In this document: one piece after another, positions 7,842-16,905 of the stretch
How the letters are laid out: each line of letters starts with the position of its first letter
Numbering within the stretch: position 1 is the stretch's first letter
DNA from: Microbacterium sp. zg-B96
GTDB taxonomy: Bacteria > Actinomycetota > Actinomycetes > Actinomycetales > Microbacteriaceae
Length of the DNA: 64,000 bases
NCBI RefSeq assembly: GCF_030246865.1
Contig: NZ_CP126738.1
Span: forward strand, 2,356,001 to 2,420,000
Reading direction: 5' to 3'
The notes under the pieces: generated by a model
Databases searched by the model: none
Seen by the model: only the letters and a program-made list of their open reading frames with translations
Told to the model about the DNA's origin: nothing
Program-made: the position numbers and the translations under genes

Positions 7842-9590
7842 GTGGCGATAGCAGCCCACGCGGGTAAGAACGATGCGCTGACCAGTTGGTGGCGCAGCGT
7901 CAGCCTGCGTGCCAAGGTCACCGGGGTCACCGTCGCGGTGCTGGCCATCGGGCTCGTCTCGGCCGGCGTCGGCACGTTGGCGTTCCTACGCAACACGCTC
8001 GCGGCGAACCTCGACGCGCAGGTGCAGCAGCTGGCCGTGACGGATGCCGTCAGCAGCATGTTCACCGGAACGGTCACCGAGACCGGCCACGACTTCGAGG
8101 TGCGCTCGGATGCCACCGCCTACTTCGTGGCCATCTACGGTCCCGACGGCTCCTTCCTCACCAGCGGCGGCGGCAACGGCGCACCCGAGCCCGTCTTTCC
8201 GGCGAGCTTCACGCTGGCCGACGCCACGATCTACGGCCCCAACACGGTGTTCGACCTCGCCAACAGCGAAGGCGGCCCCGCCTACCGCGCCGCTGTCGGG
8301 GTGGAGGACACCGCCGCCGGCGCCTTCTACACCCAGCTCGTGGCCCTGCCCACGGCGCCCAACGAACGCTTCCTCGCGTCGTTCCTCGGGATCTACAGCT
8401 TCCTCGCGCTGATCACGGTGATCGCGAGCGCCTTCCTGGTGCGCTGGATCGTCACCCTCACGTTCCGCAGCCTCGGGCAGGTGGAGGCGACAGCGGATGC
8501 CATCGCGGCGGGAGACTTCAGCCTACGCATGACCGACATCGAACCGGCCACGACCGAGGTCGGGCGATTGAAGACGGCGATCAACGCGATGCTGGGCCGC
8601 ATCGATGCCGCACTGTCCGAACGCGATGCGACCGTGAACCAGATGCGCCGGTTCATCGGGGACGCCAGCCACGAACTGCGCACCCCGCTGGTCACGGTGC
8701 GCGGCTACGCGGAGCTGTACCGCATGGGCGCGATCTCGGGCGAGGAGCAGGTCGCACAGTCGATGGACCGCATCGAGAAGGAAGCGATCCGGATGGGGGT
8801 GCTGGTCGAGGACCTGCTGGCCCTGGCCCGACTCGACGAGCGCCGCGACCTCGCGTTCGCGCCCATCGACCTGCGCCCCATCGCCCGCGACGCCGCGCTG
8901 GACGCCCGCGCAGCATCGCCGCTTCGCACCGTGACCGTGCTGGACACCACCGCCGCCACCGGGCCCATTCCTCGTCCGGCATCCGTCACCGAACACGACC
9001 AGCCACACCCGCATCGCCGGCGCGGCGCGACCGCTCCGGGCACCGGACTGGCCGGCGCGACGCTGTCGCTGCTGCGCCGCAAGCCCCGGCAGCCCAACCA
9101 CGAGCAGGATGCCGCTACGGAGCCGGTGACCACCGTGCCGCTGGCCGGCGCTGTGCTGGCCCCGATCGTGCTGGGCGATGAGAACCGCATCCGGCAGGTG
9201 GTGACGAACCTGCTGGGCAACGCCCGCCGGTACAGCCCCGAGGACTCCCCCATCGAGCTCACCGTCGGCATTGATCGCCAGGCCGGCATGGGGTGGATCG
9301 CCGTGAGCGACCACGGTGAGGGCGTGCCCCCGCAGATCCGCGACAAGATCTTCCAGCGGTTCTGGCGTGCCGACACGTCGCGCACACGCGAGACCGGCGG
9401 CTCCGGACTCGGCCTGTCGATCGTCGCGGCCATCGTCGAGGCCCTGCACGGCTCGATCGAGGTGGGCGACACCCCCGGCGGCGGTGCGACGTTCCGCGTG
9501 GCGTTCCCCCTCGCCCGCACCCGCGACGCGGCGGAGCACCTGCAGGTCGACACGCAGCCGATGCCGCGGCTCAACGATCCCGAGGCCTGA
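7842..9590 (+). CDS. Two-component sensor histidine kinase
   Basis: This 582-residue membrane kinase is the partner of the preceding regulator. Membrane segments lie near residues 26-50 and 180-201, bracketing an extracytoplasmic sensor of about 130 residues. A HAMP region follows, then the H box FIGDASHELRTP (H277), N box VVTNLLGNARRY (N460), G1 DHGEGVP, F box and G2 GGSGLGLSIV. Unusually, about 70 residues of low-complexity sequence (roughly 373-440, rich in P, R, T and A) separate the dimerisation helices from the N box, where most kinases have about 40. The start codon is GTG at 7842; no strong ribosome site is visible, suggesting coupling to the upstream gene. Confidence 0.9.
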   Translation: MAIAAHAGKNDALTSWWRSVSLRAKVTGVTVAVLAIGLVSAGVGTLAFLRNTLAANLDAQVQQLAVTDAVSSMFTGTVTETGHDFEVRSDATAYFVAIYGPDGSFLTSGGGNGAPEPVFPASFTLADATIYGPNTVFDLANSEGGPAYRAAVGVEDTAAGAFYTQLVALPTAPNERFLASFLGIYSFLALITVIASAFLVRWIVTLTFRSLGQVEATADAIAAGDFSLRMTDIEPATTEVGRLKTAINAMLGRIDAALSERDATVNQMRRFIGDASHELRTPLVTVRGYAELYRMGAISGEEQVAQSMDRIEKEAIRMGVLVEDLLALARLDERRDLAFAPIDLRPIARDAALDARAASPLRTVTVLDTTAATGPIPRPASVTEHDQPHPHRRRGATAPGTGLAGATLSLLRRKPRQPNHEQDAATEPVTTVPLAGAVLAPIVLGDENRIRQVVTNLLGNARRYSPEDSPIELTVGIDRQAGMGWIAVSDHGEGVPPQIRDKIFQRFWRADTSRTRETGGSGLGLSIVAAIVEALHGSIEVGDTPGGGATFRVAFPLARTRDAAEHLQVDTQPMPRLNDPEA

Positions 9591-9703
9591 CGCCTCCTCC
9601 CCAGCAGCCGGGTCCCGCGACGGATCCCCGGTTCGGCCGATCGCGGCATCCGCGGTGCGCGTGGGCGCCGTAGCGTGGCGGCATCCGCTCGGAAGGAGCA
9701 CCC

Positions 9704-9991
9704 ATGCCGATCTATTCCGTCGACAGCGACGCCGTCCTCACCGCCACCGCGGCCGTCCGCGGCACCGCCGACCGCCTCGCGGGCGAGACCTCGGCGATGC
9801 TCGCCCAGCTCACCGCGCTGCAGTCGTCCTGGACCGGGACTGCCGCCCTGGGCTTTCAAGCCGTGATCGACCGCTGGCGGGCCACCCAGCGCGAGGTGGA
9901 GGCGACCCTCGCCGACATCAGCACTGCGCTGGCGACCGCCGGTCAGCAGTACGCGCAGACCGAGGCCACGACGGCGGGCCTGTTCCGGTAG
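9704..9991 (+). CDS. WXG100-family (ESAT-6-like) protein
   Basis: This 95-residue helical protein has the central W-x-G turn (W43-T-G45 in SSWTGTAA) between two amphipathic helices, the hallmark of ESX/type VII secretion substrates. A good ribosome site (GGAAGGAG) precedes the ATG. No second WXG gene, EccC ATPase or other secretion component is nearby, so it is an orphan substrate here. A terminator-like hairpin follows its stop and separates it from convergent groEL. Confidence 0.85.
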   Translation: MPIYSVDSDAVLTATAAVRGTADRLAGETSAMLAQLTALQSSWTGTAALGFQAVIDRWRATQREVEATLADISTALATAGQQYAQTEATTAGLFR

Positions 9992-10003
9992 CCCGCACGT
10001 ACG

Positions 10004-10040
10004 ACGAAAGGCCCCTCCACATGGGAGGGGCCCTTCGTTT
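10004..10040. terminator. Bidirectional intrinsic terminator between WXG gene and groEL
   Basis: A GC-rich hairpin with arms AAAGGCCCCTCC and GGGAGGGGCCCTT and a short ACAT loop is flanked by ACGA on the left and CGTTT on the right. It sits exactly between two convergent genes and could end transcription from both sides. Confidence 0.75.
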
Positions 10041-10059
10041 ACGTCAGACTCTGATCAGA

Positions 10060-11741
<1,682 letters not shown>

Positions 11742-11748
11742 GCCATTC

Positions 11749-11773
11749 TGGCACTCACCCCAGGCGAGTGCAA
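11749..11773 (-). promoter_or_regulatory. Second, degenerate CIRCE-like element
   Basis: The half-sites GCACTC (11751-11756) and GAGTGC (11766-11771) have exactly the 9-bp CIRCE spacing, but the outer TTA/TAA bases are lost (CTG and AAG). The element lies 9 bp upstream of the perfect CIRCE, a tandem arrangement that could allow cooperative HrcA binding. Confidence 0.7.
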
Positions 11774-11822
11774 GCCACGACGGGCGCGTCGACACACACC
11801 GACACACCAACAGGAGGGGGCG

Positions 11823-12023
11823 TCAGACGACGCGCACTGCTTCGGCCTGCGGGCCCTTCTGCCCCGACCCGACGGTGAACTCGACCTGCTGGCCCTCTTC
11901 CAGCACGCGGAATCCATCCATCTCGACGTTCGAGTAATGGACGAACACGTCCTGCCCGTCGGCGCCGGTGATGAAACCGAAGCCCTTCTCAGCGTTGAAC
12001 CATTTGACGGTGCCGTTGGCCAT
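11823..12023 (-). CDS. cspA: CspA-family cold-shock protein
   Basis: This 66-residue OB-fold protein binds single-stranded RNA and DNA and acts as an RNA chaperone. The RNP1 motif KGFGFI and RNP2 motif VFVHYS are intact, as is the opening [15 protein letters not shown] 144-bp region upstream contains a GATTCGCCGAATC palindrome and could form a structured leader, common for cold-shock genes. It is a single-gene unit between groEL and the LytR_C gene. Confidence 0.95.
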   Translation of the reverse strand: MANGTVKWFNAEKGFGFITGADGQDVFVHYSNVEMDGFRVLEEGQQVEFTVGSGQKGPQAEAVRVV

Positions 12024-12167
12024 GCGAATCTCCTGTTGCAGTGGGACGTCGTCAGCGTAACCAGCAGTTCAGGCGGCGATTCGCCGAATCGGCAACTGTT
12101 GACGCGCGTGCATCGAAGTTTTCACACGCGCGTAACACACGGCCCCGGATCGGCCGCGTGAGGGGGC

Positions 12168-12740
12168 TCAGGATGCCGGTGTCGGCGTTCCGGCAGCGGT
12201 GCGGTCCAGACCCAGCACGACGGCGAGCTGGCGGGCTTCGGCGTTGTCGAGCGGCTGGTACACCACGCTCTGGGCGACGTCGGCGCCGCCGATCACCTCG
12301 GCCAGCGCGAGGGCGGCGGCCTCGTCGGCGGGGAACGGGTAGTACACCGTGGTGGTGGCGAAGTCCTCCGACCCGGCGTCGCCGGCCAGCACCAGGTCCG
12401 CCGGCCACCCGGCGGCGATGATCTCATCGCGGGTGCGGCTGGCCAGCCCCGCCTCGGGCGTGGCGTTGAGCACCAGCACGTCGTAGGTCGTATCCAGGAC
12501 CGGGGTCACCACCGGCGCCGGCGCCACCGTCGGCTCGGCAGTGGGGAACAGCGTCACGCGGCCCGTGAACACGAGGGTGCCGAAGATTCCGACAGCCACG
12601 AGCACCACCGTCGCGACGGCGGCCCACAGCAGCACGACCCAGCCGCGCATGTGGGGATTCTCGGCCCGGTGCGCGCCGACGCGGCCGCTCGACGGCGGCA
12701 GCTGGTCGAAGCGATCCTTCGGGTAGGTCGGTCTCGGCAC
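12168..12740 (-). CDS. LytR C-terminal-domain membrane protein
   Basis: This 190-residue protein has a cytoplasmic N-terminus, one membrane segment (about residues 35-58, VVLLWAAVATVVLVAVGIFG) and an extracytoplasmic LytR_C domain (about 85-180, starting YDVLVLNATPEAGLA). LytR_C domains occur in cell-envelope proteins, often next to LytR-CpsA-Psr ligases, but the catalytic LCP domain is absent here. It is followed upstream in the same direction by the DUF3263 gene. A role in cell-wall assembly is inference from the family. Confidence 0.8.
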   Translation of the reverse strand: MPRPTYPKDRFDQLPPSSGRVGAHRAENPHMRGWVVLLWAAVATVVLVAVGIFGTLVFTGRVTLFPTAEPTVAPAPVVTPVLDTTYDVLVLNATPEAGLASRTRDEIIAAGWPADLVLAGDAGSEDFATTTVYYPFPADEAAALALAEVIGGADVAQSVVYQPLDNAEARQLAVVLGLDRTAAGTPTPAS

Positions 12741-12749
12741 CTTGGAATG

Positions 12750-13010
12750 CTACCTGGCCACTCGAGGGCTCATCGCGACGCGGGCGCGACGGGCCTGCTC
12801 CCGGGCGTCGCGGATGCGGCGCAGTCGGGCCACCATCATCGGGTCGTACTCGAGTGCTTCCGGGGTGTCGATGAGGCGCCCCAGCAGCTGGTAGTACCGC
12901 GCCGGCGACAGGCCGAGGTGGGCGTGGATCGCCTCCTCCTTGACCGGCCCGTGCCGGGACCAGCCCGACTCGAAGTCGAGGATCGCGCGATCGCGAGGAG
13001 TAAGGGGCAC
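12750..13010 (-). CDS. DUF3263 protein
   Basis: This 86-residue protein matches the actinobacterial DUF3263 family: it opens MPLTPRDRAILDFESGW and has a helix-turn-helix-like centre (KEEAIHAHLGLSPARYYQLLGRLID) ending with basic residues. It probably binds DNA, but no function is established to my knowledge. It lies 9 bp before the LytR_C gene, an arrangement I recall from other actinobacteria. Confidence 0.8.
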   Translation of the reverse strand: MPLTPRDRAILDFESGWSRHGPVKEEAIHAHLGLSPARYYQLLGRLIDTPEALEYDPMMVARLRRIRDAREQARRARVAMSPRVAR

Positions 13011-13019
13011 GCATCCACG

Positions 13020-14030
13020 CTAACGCGGGAGGGGTGCTTCCTCGGCGCGCCACTCCAGCCAGCCGCCGAGCGGGTCGGCGGCGGCGAGCACTTCCCCGTC
13101 CAGGGCGACGGCGAAGCCGCCCGGCCAGGCATCCAGGTCGATCGGCCGCGTCCACCCATCGTGCAGCCCGGGCGCGTCGATCGTGACCCAGCGGCCCGCC
13201 GCGCGCGCGGCAGCGATGGCCGCCTGGCGCCGCGCCCACGGGATGTGGGCGAGCACGCCGGGGGTCGTGACGACCAGGGTCGTCTCCGGCGGCGCCAGGG
13301 CCGCGACGCGGGCGATCGTGTCGGCGGCGTCCCCGGCGACGAGCATCGGCGGGTCGGATGCCGCGAGGGCGAGGGCATCGCGCACACGCGCGGCGCGCCC
13401 CGCCTCCCCCGGCCACACCAGACCGGTCAGCCAGGCCCCGGTCTGCGGGTCGCCCGGATCCAGCGGGGCCAGGTCGATGCCGGCCCGCCACACCACGTCG
13501 GGAAGCGCCAGCGGCGGCATCCGCTCCCCGCGCAGTTCGCACTCCAGCGTCACCGGCGACACACCGGCGATGGGGTCGAGGGCCGCCACCGTGCCGCCGG
13601 GGCGGCGGTAGCGGTAGCCGTAGCGGTCGGGGTACAGACACAGCCCGGCGCTCGCGCCCACTTCGAGCAGGGCGATGGGGCCGGGGATCAGCGCGAGGGC
13701 CGGCAGCAGCACGGCGCAGCGCAGCGGCTCGTTGGTCTGCAGGCTGCGCCGCCCGCACTCGGCGATGACATCGTCGGCGTGCGCGTGCAGCCAGGTCGCC
13801 CAGTCCGGGTAGCCGGATTCGGGTGCGCCCAGCAGCCGGGTCACGGCGAACACGAGCGGGGGCTGACGGTGCGTCGCGGGGATGCGGGCCAGCAGCTCCT
13901 GCGTACCGGGTTCGGCGGCGATTCCGGCGGCCCACTCCCGGTACAGCTCGGACCGGCCGGGCGCCTCGTCGCGAGCGAAGCGGGCGTAACGGTCGCGGAC
14001 GGCGGCGGCGGCATCCGGCTCTGAACTCAC
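13020..14030 (-). CDS. DUF2332-family protein
   Basis: This 336-residue cytosolic protein resembles the DUF2332 family of actinobacteria. The recognisable core is the run LEVGASAGLCLYPDRYGY near residues 120-140, like the glycine-rich loop of a methyltransferase, and a later VVTTPGVLAHIPW. It has no membrane segment or signal peptide. It shares the minus strand with DUF3263 and is divergent from msrB. Its enzymatic role is unknown; an S-adenosylmethionine-dependent activity is only a guess from the glycine-rich loop. Confidence 0.75.
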   Translation of the reverse strand: MSSEPDAAAAVRDRYARFARDEAPGRSELYREWAAGIAAEPGTQELLARIPATHRQPPLVFAVTRLLGAPESGYPDWATWLHAHADDVIAECGRRSLQTNEPLRCAVLLPALALIPGPIALLEVGASAGLCLYPDRYGYRYRRPGGTVAALDPIAGVSPVTLECELRGERMPPLALPDVVWRAGIDLAPLDPGDPQTGAWLTGLVWPGEAGRAARVRDALALAASDPPMLVAGDAADTIARVAALAPPETTLVVTTPGVLAHIPWARRQAAIAAARAAGRWVTIDAPGLHDGWTRPIDLDAWPGGFAVALDGEVLAAADPLGGWLEWRAEEAPLPR

Positions 14031-14100
14031 CTCCCGATTGTGCCCGATCGGAACACACCGCCGCCTGGTCGGGTTGAATGGAGGGGAGAAGGAGCGACAA

Positions 14101-14520
14101 ATGACTTACGCAGTGAGCAAGAACGACGACCAGTGGCGCGAAGAGCTCGCCCCCGAGCAGTACGCAGTGCTGCGGGAAGCGGCGACGGAGCGCCCGTGGA
14201 CGGGTGAACTGCTCGACGAGAGCCGCGCCGGCCTCTACGCCTGCGCCGCCTGCGGGGCGGAGCTGTTTCAGAGCGGCACGAAGTTCGATTCGCACTGCGG
14301 GTGGCCGAGCTTCTACGAGTCGGTGCGCCCCGAGGCGGTCGAACTGGTCGAGGACAGCGCCCACGGCATGGTGCGCACAGAGGTGCGCTGCGCGAGCTGC
14401 GGCTCCCACCTGGGGCACGTGTTCCCCGACGGTTTCGGCACGCCCACTGGCGACCGGTACTGCATGAACTCCGTCGCGCTGCAGTTCAGCCCGCAGGAGA
14501 CCCCGGAAGACCAGGGGTGA
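14101..14520 (+). CDS. msrB: Peptide-methionine (R)-S-oxide reductase MsrB
   Basis: This 139-residue enzyme reduces the R form of methionine sulfoxide in oxidised proteins, using thioredoxin. The two zinc-binding CxxC pairs (CAAC and CASC), the HCGWPSF motif and the catalytic cysteine in RYCMNSVAL are all visible. The ATG at 14101 has GGAGGGGAGAAGGAG upstream. Its stop overlaps the next gene's GTG (GTGA), so it forms a translationally coupled pair with a nitroreductase-like protein, possibly an oxidative-stress unit. Confidence 0.95.
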   Translation: MTYAVSKNDDQWREELAPEQYAVLREAATERPWTGELLDESRAGLYACAACGAELFQSGTKFDSHCGWPSFYESVRPEAVELVEDSAHGMVRTEVRCASCGSHLGHVFPDGFGTPTGDRYCMNSVALQFSPQETPEDQG

Positions 14521-15071
14521 GCGCACTCGAGGCGATGCGCCTTCGTCGGTCCGTGTCGAAGGTGACCGACGACGCGCCCACCCACGATGAGTTGCTCGAA
14601 CTCGTCGCCGCCGCCGGTCGCGTGGCCGACCACTCCGAACTGAAGCCGTGGCGGCTGATCGAACTGCGCGGCGACGACCGGGAGACGCTGGGCCGGGCGA
14701 TCAACAAGGCCGAGGGTGAGAAGGGCGCGTCGTCCAAGCCGATGCGCGCGCCGCTGCTGGTGGCCGTGGTCGCCAGCTACCGCGAGAGCGAGAAGGTCCC
14801 CCGCTGGGAGCAGGAGGCGGTGGCATCCGGCGTCGCGCACGCCCTCAGTCTGCTGCTGGACGAAGCGGGCTGGGGCGTCATCTGGCGCAGCGGCCACTAC
14901 ACGCGCGCCAAGGCCGTCGCGAAGGCGCACGGGCTGAAGAAGAACGAGCAGCTGCTGGGCTGGCTCTACGTCGGCGGCAAGCCCGAGCGTTCGCGCGAGT
15001 CACGTGACAAGGTGATCGACGCGGCAGCGTTCGTCAGCCGGATGCCGCAGCGCAAGACCGCGGCGATGTGA
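14517..15071 (+). CDS. Nitroreductase-family protein
   Basis: This 184-residue protein has the FMN-dependent nitroreductase fold: the N-terminal AMRLRRSVSKV, the HSELKPWRLIEL segment and the C-terminal GLKKNEQLLGWLYVG. Such enzymes use NAD(P)H to reduce nitro groups, quinones or flavins. The start is a GTG overlapping the msrB stop; an in-frame extension back into msrB is not plausible. The compact size is typical of the YdjA-like subgroup. Confidence 0.82.
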   Translation: MSALEAMRLRRSVSKVTDDAPTHDELLELVAAAGRVADHSELKPWRLIELRGDDRETLGRAINKAEGEKGASSKPMRAPLLVAVVASYRESEKVPRWEQEAVASGVAHALSLLLDEAGWGVIWRSGHYTRAKAVAKAHGLKKNEQLLGWLYVGGKPERSRESRDKVIDAAAFVSRMPQRKTAAM

Positions 15072-15076
15072 CGGTG

Positions 15077-16024
15077 TCACCTGGCGCGTCGACGCCAGGG
15101 CACCGCCGCGACCGCGACCGACGCGAGCGCGACGGCGACCATCGCCAGCGAGGCGCCGACGCTGGGACCGGCGGGAGCAGGCCATAGCGCGTCGAGCACG
15201 AGTGACGCCGCCAGCTGGCCCACGATCGATGCCAGGCCGAGCAGCAGCACGCCGGTGTGCACCACCAGCGCCGCGCCGAGGAAGATGTAGCAGACGCCCA
15301 GCGCGCCGCCCAGGTAGAGCCAGGGGTTCGTGGGGAAGGGCGCCGGCGGGCCCGCGACGGCGACGTGCACGCCCGCCACGACCGACAGGCACAGCGTCCC
15401 GCCGATGAAGTTGACCAGCGTCGCCGTGAGCGGCGTTCCCACCCGCTGGCGCAGCCGTCCGTTCGTCGCCTGCTGCCAGGCGATCCCGACTCCCGCCGCG
15501 AACGGCAGCAGCAGCATCCACAGCGGGACCTCGACGGTCCGCCCGGTGAGCGCGATGCCCACGGCGACGAGTGCGAGCACTCCCCCGGCGACCCGGCCCG
15601 GCGTGACGGCCACGACGCCGGAGGGGCCGTATCCGGCGCGATCCAGCACGAGTCCGCACACGGTCTGGCCGGCGACGACGCCGACGGTGAACAGCGAGAC
15701 GCCGATGATGCCGACCGCCAGTCCCTGCGTGGCGACGGTGAGCGCTCCGGCAGCGCCGCCGCACAGCATCCAGAACGGGATACGCCGTTCCCGGACCCCG
15801 GATGCCAGGCGCGCGAACCCGCGCCGGCCCGCCGGAAGCGCCGCGGACAGCACGACCAGGATCACCAGCCCGGAGCCGAACGAGACGAGCGCGGCCACCA
15901 GGCCGTCTTCCAGCCGCACGCCGAGTTGACCGTTGACCCGGGCCTGTACCGCCGTCATCACCCCGATGAGCACAGCGCCGGCCAGCGCCATCCAGACGGG
16001 GAGGTGGCGAGGCTCGGGGGGCAC
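15077..16024 (-). CDS. DMT-family transporter (YdcZ/DUF606 tandem)
   Basis: This 315-residue membrane protein has ten predicted transmembrane segments arranged as two DUF606 (YdcZ) halves: residues about 8-150, with MTAVQARVNGQLG, and about 160-305, with AWQQATNGRLRQRVGTP. The repeated N-x-x-L motifs after the first helix of each half support an internal duplication. Members belong to the drug/metabolite transporter superfamily; the substrate is unknown. It is convergent with the nitroreductase gene, 5 bp between stops. Confidence 0.82.
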   Translation of the reverse strand: MPPEPRHLPVWMALAGAVLIGVMTAVQARVNGQLGVRLEDGLVAALVSFGSGLVILVVLSAALPAGRRGFARLASGVRERRIPFWMLCGGAAGALTVATQGLAVGIIGVSLFTVGVVAGQTVCGLVLDRAGYGPSGVVAVTPGRVAGGVLALVAVGIALTGRTVEVPLWMLLLPFAAGVGIAWQQATNGRLRQRVGTPLTATLVNFIGGTLCLSVVAGVHVAVAGPPAPFPTNPWLYLGGALGVCYIFLGAALVVHTGVLLLGLASIVGQLAASLVLDALWPAPAGPSVGASLAMVAVALASVAVAAVPWRRRAR

Positions 16025-16089
16025 CGCGGCAGTCTAGTGCGGCCGAGGATCCGGCTCGGCCACCGCCGCCGCTCGCCTACGCTGGCAAG

Positions 16090-16368
16090 GTGAGTACGGT
16101 GCGCTTGAGTGGTCAACTCGTCTGCGAGAACGAGGAGCAGTCGGCCATCGTCGCCGCCCACCTGCCGCTTCACCTGGCGCTGACCCGCGCCGAGGTGGGC
16201 TGCGTTTCGTTCGACGTGACCCCCACCGACGACCCGCTCATCTGGCAGGTCGATGAGTGCTTCGCCGATGCCGCCGCCCTCCACGCCCACCAGGAGCGCA
16301 CCGCTGCCAGTGACTGGGGCCGTGCCACGAACGGGATCGAGCGCCGGTACACGATCGAGGGCATCTAG
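16090..16368 (+). CDS. Antibiotic-biosynthesis-monooxygenase-like (ABM) protein
   Basis: This 92-residue ferredoxin-like-fold protein matches the ABM/YgiN family of small cofactor-free quinol monooxygenases. Typical features are the first strand VRLSGQLVCENEEQ, the LTRAEVGCVSFDV core and the DECFADAAALHAHQ helix. The GTG start has no ribosome site and is preceded at 6 nt by TACGCT, so the mRNA is probably leaderless. The substrate is not evident. Confidence 0.78.
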   Translation: MSTVRLSGQLVCENEEQSAIVAAHLPLHLALTRAEVGCVSFDVTPTDDPLIWQVDECFADAAALHAHQERTAASDWGRATNGIERRYTIEGI

Positions 16369-16442
16369 CCGTACCGACCTCGATATCGACCGACAGAGTT
16401 GTTGGATCGTACGACGCTGCCCTCGCGGCGTCGCGGCAGGGG

Positions 16443-16748
16443 TTGCCCGGGTGAGGAGATCTGCCCGGTTGCGGATGCCTGGACGCTGAGGGCCCGCATT
16501 TCGGCGGATCTCCGCGTTTCGGCAACCGCGCGCGGGCGGATTTGCCCGGGTGAGGAGATCTGCCCGGGTGAGGAGATCTGCCCGGTTGCGGATGCCTGGA
16601 CGCCGAGGGCCCTCATTTCGGCCGATCCCCGCGCTTCGGCAACCGCGCGGTGAGGAAATCTGCCCGGGTGAGGAGATCTGCCCGGGTGCGGATGCCTGCA
16701 CGCTGAGGGCCCGCATTTCGGCGGTTCCCCGCGTTTCGGCAACCGCGC
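16443..16748 (+). repeat. Dispersed repeat A, three tandem copies (copies 3a-3c)
   Basis: Three copies follow one another: about 16443-16530, 16541-16648 and 16649-16748. Each has TGAGGAGATCTGCC (one copy TGAGGAAATC), GGATGCCTG, GAGGGCC, CATTTCGG and a final CGCGTTTCGGCAACCGCGC. In the second copy the TGCCCGGGTGAGGAGATC block is doubled. All read in the direction of the upstream ABM gene. The 16369-16905 gap holds only these copies and repeat B copy 1; I see no gene there. Confidence 0.85.
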
Positions 16749-16771
16749 GCAAGGCCGCACCCCGGCGCGCG

Positions 16772-16847
16772 CGTCGGAATTCAGGCTGTGGAGCGCGACG
16801 ACGGCAATTTCGGGGTCGAATCGGCTCGCCAGCCTGAATTATGACGG
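16772..16847. repeat. Dispersed repeat B, copy 1
   Basis: A 76-bp element with inverted ends, CGTCGGAATTCAGGCTG on the left and CAGCCTGAATT followed by ATGACGG on the right. The other copies are at 22127-22202 and 58993-59068, with the same total length but a more variable middle. Confidence 0.85.
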
Positions 16848-16905
16848 GTTCTCGGTCATGCGTTTGGGGCGGGAGCGAGGAGATCCGACCCCTCGCCACG
16901 CCCCC

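Noticed and set aside
16399..16837. Small open frames across the repeat A cluster
   Set aside because: They are created by the repeats themselves, on both strands, and have no ribosome sites or recognisable products.
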